From Zonotrichia leucophrys gambelii (taxonomy: Eukaryota > Chordata > Aves > Passeriformes > Passerellidae): 64,000 bases of DNA. The position numbers and the translations under genes are program-made. Numbering within the stretch: the stretch's first letter is position 1; every line of letters begins with the position of its first letter. A model generated the notes under the pieces. The model ran no database searches. It had not been told where the DNA came from and was given only the letters and a program-made list of their open reading frames with translations. The DNA lies in assembly GCF_028769735.1 (NCBI RefSeq), contig NC_088175.1, positions 7,936,001 through 8,000,000 of the forward strand, in the 5' to 3' direction. Below are positions 11,705 through 24,540 of the stretch, one piece after another.

Positions 11705-14618
11705 ATATTTCTTAATGTTTGCAGCACACACAGCTACTGGAGTGACATTCCAAGTTGATGGGTTAAGTTTTCAGTGCTGTGTATACAGTCAAATGGCAGC
11801 TAATCTGCATCTGTATAATTTCTCTATGTCACCCCTGGTTTATAAAGAATGAAGGTAATATGAATATCTTTTAACTTAAAATATGATAATATACCATATA
11901 GCTTCCTCTGCTGTCCAATGAAAGATGGGTCAAAATTTTGTCTGGGTGCTCAGATGTGTGGTGTTGAAAGGCAGGATACATAAAAGTATGAATAAAAACA
12001 TGTACTGAAATGATATGTCTATAAGAAGCAAAAGTTTTTTAAAAATTGGATTACTCCTATAATACAGTGGCTGCGGTTATGCTATAATTAGAACATAATT
12101 ACATTGTCTTTGTAATTCTGGTTACTTGTAATTAACATTAATGCATATGAGGAAGTAAACTATGTATCTGAATTGCTTATTAGTACTCTGTTAGGACTAG
12201 AGCCTACAAATGTATATGGAAGTTTACTCACCAAATATTTTCGTTGGCGGTCACTGAATGACTCATGTGACTAACACTATGAATGGATGTTTGTAGGCAG
12301 CAGCCCTTAGATTCTAAATAAAATTAACATTAACTTAACTGCACTAACCACTTTGGATTTACCTGCTGCAATTACCCTCAAGTTATACTTTGATTTTTAA
12401 AAAAAATTTATTTATGGTAGGCATGAAAAAAATGGGTTCTGCAAAAGTGTTAGTGCTCCAACTATGTGGAAAATAGTAACCACAATGCAAGTAAAGTGGA
12501 ATTCCAACCAGTTCAAACTGTGCCATAGAGTAGATTGAGCATTTTTTTTTGCTAGTTACATTTGTCGGTAACTGAAATTTGGCCCAAAACTTCCTAGTTC
12601 CAGAAGATAACTATTTTTAAAACAGCTACTAGCAATAGCAAGAGCTGTGCATCCTCCATACAAGGCAAGGTGCAGCATTTTCAACCCTTCTGTAGGAAGT
12701 GGTAGGTAGCAGGGCCCCTTTCTATCCTGATATTCCTGAAGGGAATGTAAGTAGATGAGCATATTTGTAATAGATGTCTCACACAGATATCTGGAGCTCA
12801 GGATGGAAAAAAAATATGCTGGTCTCTAAAAACATGACTACTTTTTCCTTCTCCCTAAAATCTTAAATGTTATTGTACAGAGAAAAAAGAGGGCTTAATC
12901 TTGCATGACACATGGAGGAGGAAGTTTGTGTAGAAGTATGTATCATCTGAGTTAAAAAAATTCTCATCCAAATGCCATCCATTGCTAGCCTTTCTGCTTG
13001 TCCCCAATATATATATAATAACCTCATGATGAATGAGTATCAGAAATAGGTTTTTATAGATGCATGATAGACTGCAGCGCTTCTGAGAGTCTATTGTGGC
13101 AATGACCATTGAACTAAAGAGAATTTACATGACTAACCATTAGAATTGATCCAGTCTGTATTATAGATAGTCCCTAAATACATATCAATGTGACAAATGG
13201 AAATAGCTGTACTGTACAGGCTAGTAAGTTGTGATTCAAGGAGAACATACTTATTGACACATAGACTGCGCAAAATGAACCTTGATTTAATGAACTAGAA
13301 ATGGGATTTTTGATGCTGTTATAAATTCTATATTCTGCTAATTAGAGATCCCATTAGGTAAGTTGCAAAGTTATTTTGTAGGCAGAAAAGGCTTCTTAAT
13401 GAGTAAAGTCCTGTCACACACATGGCCAGCATTGTGGTTATATACACTGAATGGTCAGGCAGAAGTGAAGCTAAAGGAAGCCTTTACAGCCATTTCTTCC
13501 TTACAGCATGAGAATTTATCAGCTGTGACATTTATTGTGTCTTTGTTCCCCCTGTGGAAAGACATTGAGAATAGAGGGCATCAGTAATGCAGAAGTACCA
13601 TGTGAAATTTCTGGTGTAAGTAAGAGATAACCAGCATCCCAGGAGGTTCCTGAGTTTTGCCTCACAGTTTTCTCAGGGGAATTGCCTTTTTATTTTAAGG
13701 GCAGAGGGTGAGGAGGGCAGGGGGATATTATGAACTTATTTACAGCAGCCCTATTTGGTGGACTGAGCAGATGAATGGAGACTTTGGCACTGGTTATACA
13801 CAGTAAATCAGGGTGCATTAGGTGTCAAGAATCCTCTGCTCTCATAGTGTTTTTATCTCAAGGCATTTATCACACTCATGTTATGCTGCCAGAACATACT
13901 GATTATTGATATTGATTACAATTAATGTTATCTGCTATCAGTGACACAGAAATTTACACTAGATATGGTAGTAACTTCTTGGGTCCAGTGGGAGATATTT
14001 AGTCACTTAAATCTTAGTACATTTTATCATGTCAGATGCCTTGGGTATCTCACACATCTTCCTGGGACTAGCAGGACCTTCATGAGACCTTTTCCTTCTC
14101 AAGAGGCAGCTGCAAGTCAGCAGGGAAACTCTGAGCCGTTTTAGCTTCATTTTAGGCACCAGTTTTGGCAAATGAATCCCATCTTGCGTTTCAGGTTTTC
14201 CTACTGCTGTCCACAGCCCCGAGGGAGTGGCCAGAATTGTCAAAGTGACTTCCAAAGAACTTTTACTGTGAAGGAGAAGCTGACTACCTTTCTTTCCCAG
14301 CAGTTGCTCAGTAATTGCAGTCAATGCTCTTCACTCCTTTGCACTGACAGAACCAAGGAGTTCCTGCAATGAAAAGCAGCACTCTGCTCAGTGACTATCC
14401 CAAGTATTTGTCTCTGCATGAGAAGGAGAAGGTTGCAGTCAGGGGTTAAACCAAGACAGGTGAACCTACAGGAAGGGTGAAATTTGAGGATCTAATTCTC
14501 CATTGTGTCATCATCACTTTTACAACTACAAAGGAAATATCAAATGGTGAATCCCAAAGAATCTGGTAGCATTTTGTCTCCAATATTCATAGGTGCAAAG
14601 CAAGACCAAAATGGTCCC
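11705..14618. other. Unassigned noncoding DNA
   Basis: AT-rich sequence with no gene or repeat that I can support. Short AT microsatellite-like sequence lies at about 13007-13017. Confidence 0.55.
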
Positions 14619-14669
14619 AAAGTCTGAATTTTTAGCTTACAAACCAGGCAAGCTAAAAATCCAGACTTT
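14619..14669. repeat. Perfect-but-one 20-bp hairpin, 11-nt loop
   Basis: Arms at 14619-14638 and 14650-14669 pair at 19 of 20 positions around the loop ACAAACCAGGC. The single mismatch is A/C if the plus strand is transcribed, but a G-U wobble if the minus strand is, so a minus-strand RNA would fold into an unbroken 20-bp helix. This is shorter than a typical microRNA precursor (about 30 bp or more of stem). It could be a tiny foldback repeat or a structured RNA motif; no further flanking pairing is visible. Confidence 0.6.
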
Positions 14670-14859
14670 TAATTCCCCAACACAAGCCATGTTTTCTTGG
14701 GCGAAAAGAGATCTCAGGTTTAAAGGTACATTTAAAATTCAAAAAGTTTATATTTTGGTAAGACAGAAAACAAAGAGTATTTTAGGCAGTATTTTTTGTT
14801 TGTCCAAGCTTTCCACCATAGCTGAATAGACAGGGTACTTCCTCTTTTTTTCCTAAAAA

Positions 14860-15310
14860 AAGGCTTTAGCATGCAGTTCTTCCTGCAAAGAGTTAATTGA
14901 AGCAAATAAAGTTCTTACATTGTTAATAATCCTCCCAATTTGATCTTGTTCTTTTTCCCCCTCAAGCAGTAAGAGGATAAGTGCGAGTGATAGCCAGATT
15001 TATAAATTATTTCTTGCGAGCTGAATGCTTTAAAAGGGAATATAAAAATCTGCTATGTGTCAGGCGATCCATGGAGGCATTAGCAAGCGTGGCTGATTCT
15101 CAGTCCCCTGAAAGCAGGAGTGATAATTTGTAAATCTAGGAACTGTACGTGGAGAATGGTAATTTGTCATTAGTAAGATTAACATGATCAAGGGAATAGA
15201 ATGGATTATTTACATATAAAATACAGAAGATCATTGATGCAGCAGTGATGAATAAATACATTTTGATAAAATTAAGTCAATATTTTTCGGAATCAATGCA
15301 AAAGTTTTTG
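14860..15310. promoter_or_regulatory. Candidate conserved noncoding element (motif-rich block)
   Basis: Repeat-free block with dense TAAT/ATTA and GATA-type words (GTTAATTGAAGC near 14892, TTGTTAATAATCC near 14919, GGATAAGTGCGAG near 14973, ATTATTTACATA near 15206) and scattered CpGs (gtgcgag, ttgcgag, ggcgatcc, aagcgtgg) kept in an otherwise CpG-poor window. This is the kind of sequence that usually proves to be conserved across amniotes. The identification is by texture only, with no target gene visible. Confidence 0.35.
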
Positions 15311-16183
15311 GCTGTCATATAACATTGCAGCTTATGTTTTATGTTGTATAAAATGTACTGTCTATTTGAGAATGGTTACACAGATGTAGTTTTTTTGCCT
15401 GGGCTTCTTTCTTTAATCTACCTGTAGAGCAATACTTTTGAAACACTGTGCATTTAGACACAAATTACTTTTCTTAGTTCCTTTAGAATGAAATAGCACT
15501 TTAAATGTAGAGTAGCCATGCATTCAAACACTATTTAAAGGGACATGACATTTTTATTATTGCAGTTTCATATTCCAGTTAATTTTTTTGTTCAAATAGA
15601 TTTTCCTTCTTCCAGAGAGAAACTATCACAAATAATTTAATACATTTTGACCATGTTTTCAATGCAGAGTGAAATACAGCTGCTGACATGGTTCATTTAC
15701 TTAAACAAACTGTTCTTGTGCTCATACTGTTGCTCAAAAATTCAACACTATCAGGTAAAAAAAAATTGAATGAAGATAGGAAGCCATTATCCTGACCACT
15801 AAGTAACAGGGAATGAGATATCAATTGGCAAGTTGTTAACTCTGATTTTCAAATACACCATTTGCAATGACTTGTAACTACCTACAATAAGTGGATATAA
15901 CCTCTTTTTTTTTTTTTAATTTTCTGAAAGCTTCAGCAAACTATGCTATCATAGTGTTTAAAGAATTTAAAGCAAATTACTTAAGGAATATTGCTCAAAG
16001 CAAGTGCTATGCAAGGCAGTAAGTGACTTTTGTGGGTGACTGAGCACTGAAGGAAAGCTATGAGGTTTGCTAATGTAGACACTGTTTATTTTCAGGAAGA
16101 TTCCTTTGCCACAGATGTTCTCAACAAAACCAGCTCTTGATCTTGCCAATGTGAATATGTGCAATGCTACATGTGTGTAGACC
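15311..16183. other. Unassigned noncoding DNA
   Basis: AT-rich; a T-run lies at about 15905-15918. Nothing gene-like. Confidence 0.55.
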
Positions 16184-16262
16184 CAGGGAGTTCAGTGGGA
16201 TTGCTCATGTGCATAAAATTATTTCTGTGCCTGCATGTACAAGGCTCAGGGCATTGTAGAGA
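16184..16262. repeat. Possible ancient sauropsid interspersed repeat fragment
   Basis: The words GTTCAGTGGGATTGCTCATGT and ..GTACAAGGCTCAGGGC resemble, from memory, an old repeat common in turtles and crocodilians (a TTCAGTGGGA..GCTCA..GTG head and a CAGGATC.GGGCC-type end). The copy is short and worn, so the family assignment is tentative. Confidence 0.25.
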
Positions 16263-16581
16263 TTTAATCATTAAAAGGTGAAACAGAGGCATTTTTGTTA
16301 TACTTTGTTATGCTGTGAAAAATCACAAGTCAGTCTTAGTTACAGAATTGCTTTTCTCACAGAAGAGGATATCAAAAAAAATAAAACAAACCAGAAAACA
16401 ACATTGTTTTATGGCAATATAAGCTTTGAACATTCTCTGCCGTAGGTTGCTCAGACTTCCATTGACATCATGAGGGGGCTGTGTTTAGATGAATAATTTT
16501 TTTGGCAAGGGCAAACAAATGAATAAATGCTCAAGGGAGAGAGCTAAGCTAAAAGAGGAGGAGGCCAGAAATTCAGGACTC

Positions 16582-16614
16582 TTATATGTAAAGTTCCTAT
16601 GACTTTACATATAA
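16582..16614. repeat. Perfect 13-bp inverted repeat, 7-nt spacer
   Basis: TTATATGTAAAGT (16582-16594) and its exact complement (16602-16614) flank the spacer TCCTATG. It forms a simple stable hairpin. No U-tract or gene context suggests a terminator. Confidence 0.6.
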
Positions 16615-16777
16615 CCACAGTATTTCATTCAGTTACATGGTTTTGCTTGTAATTAGAACAACCAATTTGCAAATGCAAACCTGCAATAAGCACCCATTTG
16701 CTAACCCAAGTGTTTGGCCCCAAGAGGGCTCAAAATGGCTCATTTTGCATGAATATAGAGAAATAAATTGAAAGGAA

Positions 16778-16821
16778 ATGGATGGATGGATGGATGAATG
16801 GATGGATGGATGGATGGATGG
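16778..16821. repeat. (ATGG)n tetranucleotide microsatellite
   Basis: About eleven ATGG units with one interruption (ATGA at about 16795). Likely length-variable between individuals. Confidence 0.95.
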
Positions 16822-19800
16822 AAAATATAAATAATACCAAGTATCTGAACAACCACCCCATAGAACACAGCTTAGTTGAGATGTATGAAAGATAAAGAGG
16901 CAATTTGCTATTATAAACTTTCAGTTGGGGAGTCTTGACCATTAGAGATTTCTTTCCTTGTCCAAAATGAACCTTAAAGTCTTTAGTGGTCAGTTTGATA
17001 AGTAACTCCAAAAAGATTGCAGATACATCTGAGCTTCAGATTTATGATTGAAATAATTTTGGATTGTAAAGGCCGCATCTTTCCTTAATAGGAAAAAATG
17101 AATGGGCTTATGTTCTTGTTTTTTCCTCCCCATTTTGAAACCTAGATGAAGGCTGGAATTTTCAGAGAAAACAATGGTTTTGCAAAAGATGTTTGACATC
17201 TGAGGTCTGTATTTGTTGCTCCTAAGCTTAGGCATTTATCCAGGGACAGAATTTAGAAGCACTACTACCCCAAATTGACCATATAATCAACACAGAAAAT
17301 GAGATCTCTCCATTAATTGTTTATACAATAAATCATAGGGCAACTGTTTGCACCAATTACATATCTAGTAGAGGGACCTAATATTACTTAGATTAAATTT
17401 GAGCTTTAAATGCCTTTGAAATTCACAAGCACAGTTTTCACCCTGAAATTAATGTCCTATAAAATTTCTAACAAGATCTATTGCAATCTAGCTTACACTT
17501 AAGGATCTATAGATACCCTTCAAACTAAACATCTCAAATGAATAATAACTTTCCTAAACTAAAGAGTTAGTTTAATAGGATATTTATTGTGTGCTAAGAT
17601 TATTAAAAAATATTTTGGAGAGAGCTTAATAACTGTATAAGAATGATAATATGAAGCACAGAAGATAAAGAACACATCTTATGTGTTCTTGCTAAACCAG
17701 TAAATATTGGTAATCATTTAATACATCCTTCAAAGCTTTACTTTATATTAGTTGAGTTTTTACACTGGAGAAGCAAAGGAGTTAAAATAGTGCAATTTTC
17801 ACTTTAGCCAATCTCATTACTTAAAATCATGCCATCATGCATAACAACTGGCCATGCCCTCCTAACTGGAGTAAGAATTTAAACATAAAAATTAGAGACA
17901 AAATAAAAGAGAAAAATGCTAATTTCAAATATGAGTTTTTGGGCATTAAAACTCTATGCAAGACAAGTGATGGCAGCAAGTGTTTCTTGAGTAGCTCCAT
18001 AGGCTGTTATAGGCAATCATTTCCATGAATCTCTTCAAAGACAGTTTTAAAATATGTCATTAATATATCAATAAAGAAACATAGAACATATTTCTCAATC
18101 AAATTCACAATTGTTTTGTATCTGATGGTTAAAAAGTTCCCTGTTTACTTTGATATTATTGGAGTAGTGGGTCCTAGGAGGCTTACCCAGAACTTTTTGG
18201 AATTGTCAATTCAGGAAGACTTTCGCATGTTCAACCTTTACCTGAACAAGGAATGTAAAATTGTTCAAATTCTAGAAAATTATTTGAAAACTATTCAATT
18301 TCTTCTGCCTCTGTTAGCAGAGATGGAAAAGAAGAGGGAACCTCTCAGCACCATGGAGGACACACTGTAAATGTACTTGGTGTAAATCTACACAAGTCTA
18401 CTATGTCCTTTAGAAAACTGAGCCTGAGGCTCTAGCAAATCTCATGGTAAGGGCTAACCATGGTATTCTGCATTCTTGGGAGAGGAAAATACTCTCTCTG
18501 CAGCAAGGGACACCTACACCCTTCCTTTTGCTGTGCTTCCAGGATTCCTGGCTTTCCCTGTAGGCCCTGTGCTGGGACCCCACAGAGCCCTCGCTGCATA
18601 GTTGTGCAAACATGGACTTTGTGAGTCTTAGGAACTCTGCAGGAAGTGAATTTGGCACACAGTGGATCATATTAAACTTTCCCCTGGCTTCAGAGGAAGA
18701 CGGAGTTTTGCTTTCTGTTTTGTATTTAAACAGACTCAAAATCTCAAATCAAAACACTGTTGGACCTACTGAGTTCCACCTGGCTCATGTCAAATCCATG
18801 TAATATCCCAAGTTTTATATGGTTTAGGAAAAAACCCCATAAATCGAATCAGAATGACTTGAAAGACTGAACTTCGGTGAACTTTAGGACAAACTGGAGC
18901 TGAGCTACAAGTTTCTATGAAATCTGAAACCAAGCAGATTTTGCCTGGCTCCTTTTGAGGTTCATGAATTTTGAAAAGATCTATACCATTGCCAGTATTT
19001 ATCATGAAACTTGCCCTAACTGGTGTTTTCATTAAGGTCTCTCTTCTTAAAGTGAAGTGACCATGTGAAAATCTCATCTTTCATTTAAAAGAGAGCAGAA
19101 GTTTTCTATTTCTGTGGTTGTGGCAAGAATCTTGAATGTGTGCCCAAGTATGCCAACAGCTCAAAACCAAAGGTGATTCCAGAGACTCCATCATGCACAG
19201 TATTATTTTAAACTCACAATTTTAGGATCTTAGCTAATAGTTTTTGAGAATGAAATCTAGCCTACTACCTACAACTTTGCATAGTATCCAGAGAACATTA
19301 AGGGGTTTTATTCCTTCTCTTATTGTTATGGTGCTTTAGAAGACAACTTCAAAGCATTTAGGTATTGGCAAGTCTGGCTTCAGATCTGACAGCTGTGGCA
19401 ATGTCTCTCTGCTGAAACCCTCCATCCCTGTGTACCTGGGTTTTGTGTAACCAGCAAGACAAAATCCAGAGAGATGCTTAAGTTCTAACTCAGCACCGTG
19501 TTTAGTAACCTAATTCCTTCCAACCCCCAAGTTTATTTTAACAGCATCATTTTCCTTTGAGGGCTGTAGGTAATTCAGTCCTCTTTAACAATGTACAGAT
19601 GGTTTCTGGAAAAGCCCCTTTGTTCCTTCAAATAAATAACACAAAAAGGCTTACTGATTATGCCCACTTAGGGCACTGTGTTGTGCATTTCATTTATTGG
19701 TCGATTCTGCCATTTATTTTGGCTTGTGCTTCTTTTGGACCCGTTAAAGATTTTTCTTCCTCATGCTCAGAGAAAGAGTTTGTTTGATGTCAAAGCCAGG

Positions 19801-21229
19801 GAATTTCCTTGGTATCAGAGAGTCTTACAATTTTATATTAAATACATTTCATGGACCAAAAAGTCCACCTAAATGGACCACACATCTTTCCTGGATTTAG
19901 TTTAGCTCAAAGACATCATAAGTGCTTCTGAAAATTCAATCTCATAGTAAATGTTTAAGACAACAAAAATGTTAGTCACCAATATGGAATATTTTTGTAT
20001 GCCATTGCATAAAATTGTTTTGACTGGGAATTGTAGTCATGTTTTCATGTTATTTATTTTGGGAGAAAGGATAATGCTTTAGCTGGGAATTAGCTTCCTT
20101 TTCTGAATTAAGCTAGTCATCAGAAAAGCTAACAGAACTAAAGGTCCAGTAACCTGATGTTTTGTTGAAAAACAGCAGTCCAATTTATTTAGGAACTATG
20201 AAACTCTGATAGGATTATGGAACAAGATCTCCTTGTGCTAACAGAAGTGGCAAAGTTATGGTTTCAGATGTGGTATTTGCTAAAGGTAACAGCCACTCCT
20301 TTAATTTTATATTGTATAAAATTTTATCTTTTCTGGAGGCTTATTTTAAGAGCTTAATAGGACAATCTAGTCTGCAGTTCAGATGTAAAAACATCAGGTG
20401 TGTTTGCCATGTAGCAATGACACTGCAGATGTCCAGAAAAGGTACACTTTGGTTAACAATCATGTGAAACTGATGCTTCAGCTGGCAACTAGTTTGTGAA
20501 GAAATGCCTCAAAGCCTAGCATGCAAATAAAATCTTGTAATTCTATAAATACATAAATTGAAGCTTTTTCAGATAAAATATAGTTTCTCCTTCCATTTAT
20601 TCCTGCTATGTGACTATAGCTGGAAGTAGTTGGGCAGTCAAGCTGGAAATATGGACTTCAAATTACTAGGGTTTATAAACAGTGACTTAGAGGGCAGTGA
20701 TACACATTAATTTTCAGAGAATCATTTCAAGTTCCATTAGTTTCACTGAGAAATGTAGATAATCTGCACTTTGGAAAATCAGGTCAATACAGTATCATAA
20801 AGACTACTTTGCACATAACACCTCTTATGTATTTAGAAGCTTCATAATACCACGAGTTCTTCATCAGAAATGGCAAGAGTGATCTTTTCTCTAAGTATTT
20901 ATTTTCTATTTAATGTCTCTGAAAAAGCCTCAGGATGTTAAAACATACAAAGAATTAAATGTCTGTGTGGTATACACAGTTAAAATTGATCTCTTTATCT
21001 CTGCAAATCAGATATGGGAAGTGATATAAGAAAGACTGGGCAAGTGATTAAATTACAAACCTTTTCATTGTCAAATATTTAATCATAAAGTGTGATATAG
21101 ACTTAAATGAAAACAAATTTTCATAGGGTGATAGGGTATATGCTTTAGGTAATGTTTCTATACTATTTTTCCTTCAGAAGACAACATATGAGGTTGAAAT
21201 ACTGTGTCATGTGCAGATTAAAGACAAAT
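16822..21229. other. Unassigned noncoding DNA
   Basis: About 4.4 kb, AT-rich, with no supported gene. Small open frames (for example minus strand 18410-18739) lack splice context or family resemblance. Confidence 0.55.
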
Positions 21230-21460
21230 TACATATAGATGAGGTTACATTTAATTACCTGAAATAGCTTTGTATGCTGAGTGGAAACCACAGTTTTCAT
21301 CAACACCATATTAATTATTGCTGCCGAAAGCTGTAATTGACTACTGTGTTTTTCGGCTCATGAGTCAATGGTGACTAAATGTTTACTTTACTGCTCCTAA
21401 TTGCCTAAAATGCAGCACTTGTTTTTCCTTGGAAAATCTGTGGTCTAAGTTCTGCTCTTG
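21230..21460. promoter_or_regulatory. Candidate conserved noncoding element with CpG-bearing inverted repeat
   Basis: Contains TTTAATTACC (21250), ATTAATTATTG (21310), TGTAATTGAC (21332), an AP-1/MAF-like TGAGTCAATGGTGAC (21361) and CTAATTGCC (21397). A GCCGAAA/TTTCGGC inverted pair (21323-21329, 21351-21357) keeps two CpGs in CpG-poor surroundings. The density of homeodomain-type cores suggests an enhancer. This is inference only. Confidence 0.33.
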
Positions 21461-23794
21461 TTTTCATGCATATAACCCCACAATCATTTACATGTATAGC
21501 TGAAAGCACAGTTGTCTTCAAAATTTCTGGCAAAAATGTTTAAGTGGGGGGCTGTAATTCTCTTAGCAACCAATACAGAGAAAAAGGAAATGCTGTGTCA
21601 GTACTGTCCCACTTCTGGCTTCATTCTGCCATATGGCCTGTAGAAGACCTGAACTTGCACTTGGAATGGGTTGTCTACAGACCTCATTTGACCTTGTGTC
21701 AGCTGAATTCAAGATCCCTCTGGTGAAAGCATAAGCTCATCTTCTGAGTTGTACCAAGCATGTAGGGCAAAATGGTAAACATGAAGGTGATCTGGATTAC
21801 CATCAGGGTTTTCTGCCACAGGAATTGCTTTGGAGACACAGAAATAGTAAAAAAGGACCAGACATGAAACCATGCTATAAAGTCACAGGAATTAGACTCT
21901 TCTCCACCTTTACAGATCTCTCACATGACCAAGAAGAAGCAGTGTGGTTCCCAGGAGAAGAGTTCCCAAGAGGCATTTCTGCTACAGGAAATTTGAGAAA
22001 CTGTGGAATGACTAGCTTTGAAATGCATAATCTCCCCATTCAGAATCACACTTCATCCTGTGGAGAGGATAGAAATAATGCAAAAGATGGAATAGAAAAT
22101 AAGAGGAAAGAAGTGGCCAGCCTACTATAGAAAATCAAAGATTTACTGTAGGGTAACAGAAGAGAAGTAATTATCTTTATCAACAAAAAATAGGTTGTAG
22201 AGAGTAGTTCAAACACTGGAGATCATTGTCCCTCTTCTTCCATTCCGTCTTTTACTGACAGTGACTATTGTCCTGATAGGAAGGGCTCTCCTCTAGGAAT
22301 GCTGTCATCAGAGTCCAGATTGCTCTCAGCTTCACATGATTTGGGGAAACACTGCTGATTTTCAGGAGCTTTGGTGTCTCTGTCAAGAGAATTTCAACTA
22401 ATTTTTCTTTTATATTATTCCATTTCACAAGCCTTCCCAAAAAGCTGGTAGGATTCTTTACACTTGTGGAACGAGTATTTTGAGTTTGGAGGGAACCAAT
22501 CCTAGATTTCAGCAAGATTCTATCCCCGTAACAGCCAAAGAGAAGATTTTTACCACAGAGTCACTCAGATCATTGAGCAATCTAATGAATACTGCTAGAC
22601 CTGTCAATGTTACCTGAGTTATGTGAAGTAAGAGGCTCCTCAGGCATAAGGCCTGGGACAAATGGGCATTATGGACATATTTCTACTACTTCCTCTGTAT
22701 TGACTACCAATCTGTCATAAATGTCAAACTACCAATCTGTCAATGCATTCCCAAGAGATGCCCACCTGCCCATTGCTAACTAAGTTGTTGAGACATAGAT
22801 TTTGTATTCAAACTTGAGAACAGAGAGTTGAGAGTTGTAGCTGATGGACAAAGACTTTTGGGCCCTCCAGGAAACTGCTTCAATGCTGAACTGCAATGAC
22901 AAAGATTTGACAAAAAACTCAGGCTTAAAGAAAACAAACCTGTTAAATGAAGTGAATGTCACAAAACCTTTCTGGAATTTAAATAAATCACTTTTACTGG
23001 GCTTTTGGCAAATGTGTGTGTATCTGTGGTACACAAAAATAATTATATTGCTCTATATGCTTTTTAAAATGATTTTTCAGTTGATTTTACCAGTCAGAAT
23101 ACATTTTCAATAATGAATGCTTTCCACAGCCTTGCAAACTTAAACCTCTGGCATAGATTTTATTCATATTATCACGTTCTCATTCCTTTTACTCACTATT
23201 TTTAATGTGCCTTGTATCATCAAGGTTTTTCTCACACTAATGGCAATGATCTTTCTTTTCTGGGATCTGTGTACAGCCACTGTGCTCTTTTTTTTTATTT
23301 CAGAAACCAGTCTGTGCTCAAACACAGATTTTGTTCTTGCTTCAAATCTCTATATATTTTCATAAAGATCCTTAACATCCTTTTGACACTTCTCTCTTTG
23401 CCTTTTTGGCTCTACACTTTGACAGTAATTCCACAGGAAAATAAAAGATCTTTATTTTGTAGTGGTGAATTTATGATACACCTGCACAGTTCCACCTTGG
23501 ATCGGGCATGTAATGTCAACACAGCTCATCTGGCAGTACATGAATTCTGCATGGGGCTTCTTTCCATTGAAGGTTCTACTAGCGGAGGGATGATATACAT
23601 GGAGATGTTGTTGGCCAAAATTTGTACACACAGAGACACATACACAGACATTTGTTGTTGTCACCCCTGGATGGGGACTACTGATTCACTGATTTTTAGT
23701 ACTTGCAGAACTTTCCTTATTAATATACTAGGTTAACTTGAGAAAAATGGAGACATGGGAATTTATTTCTGTCTATATAGTTGCTGCCATGTTA
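21461..23794. other. Unassigned noncoding DNA, one short direct repeat
   Basis: No supported gene. ACTACCAATCTGTCA is repeated exactly at 22703-22717 and 22728-22742 (25-bp period), a small local duplication. The plus-strand open frame at 23212-23736 (174 codons) has no recognisable domain and no good splice frame. Confidence 0.55.
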
Positions 23795-23815
23795 TACACA
23801 CACACACACACACAC
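23795..23815. repeat. (CA)n dinucleotide microsatellite
   Basis: About ten CA units, uninterrupted. Confidence 0.95.
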
Positions 23816-24320
23816 CCATGTCCATATTGGATCATCAGTTTTTTACAAGTCTACACTAGAAGAAAAGAGTAAGTTCAAAATAAGAATATCACAGGAAAAA
23901 ATATAAGCATGAACTCAAACCCAGAGAAGAGGACTGGGTAAAGAATATTGTGTGTTCAGGTGCTAAAACATTCCCTGAATTTTGAAGAAATATGTAGGAA
24001 ATAGATCTCAAAATACCAGAGGGGCCTAAATGCCAGTTTCCTTAGCTTTCAGTTTCTTTCTCTAGTTGGCTCAATAGAAATTTAGATGGTTTAGATAAAC
24101 ATCCATATTTTGAAACAAGGCTCTGCTTTTTGGGGGAAGGAGAAGCTGTACTGTATTAGATCAAGATTTTTAGACAGAATCACTGTGATGTGATTCTTCA
24201 TCAGTTCACAATGAGATCAGCTGGCCTTCTCACCTTCCTTCAACTTCATTAGACTGGCAATATATGACTTACCACATAAAAGCTGCATTCACTGCCAAGT
24301 AAATTAAATTCTTATAATAA
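23816..24320. other. Unassigned noncoding DNA
   Basis: Nothing gene-like or repetitive recognised. Confidence 0.55.
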
Positions 24321-24540
24321 GAAGCAGAGTGGTCCAGTGGTCGAAAAGCAGGGCTGGCAGCCAGCAACTCCTAAATTTTAATCCCAGTGCAACATAGTGA
24401 ATAACTTCAGGCAAGTTACTTAACCTCCCAGTTTCCACCTCATAAAATTGTAATAATAAAAGTGTTTTTCTGAAAACCAATTAGTTAATGCTTGTTCTCA
24501 ATCTGAAGAGAAAAATGCAAAGTACCATGGAGGTACTAAG
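24321..24540 (+). mobile_element. Ancient MIR-like tRNA-derived SINE
   Basis: The head has a worn Box A-like GTGGTCCAGTGG (24330) and a GGGCTGGCAGCCAG segment typical of MIR-class SINEs. The core carries CAGGCAAGTTACTTAACCTC (24410-24429) followed by CCCAGTTTCC and CTCATAAAATTGTAATAATA, the best preserved part of this family. The 3' end (GCAAAGTACCATGGAGGTACTAAG, 24517-24540) recalls an L2/CR1-like tail. At about 220 bp it is close to full length, which is unusual for a family inactive for a very long time. The exact subfamily needs a library search. Confidence 0.75.

Noticed and set aside
23212..23736. 174-codon open frame on the plus strand
   Set aside because: No recognisable family, no exon boundaries, composition same as flanking noncoding DNA.
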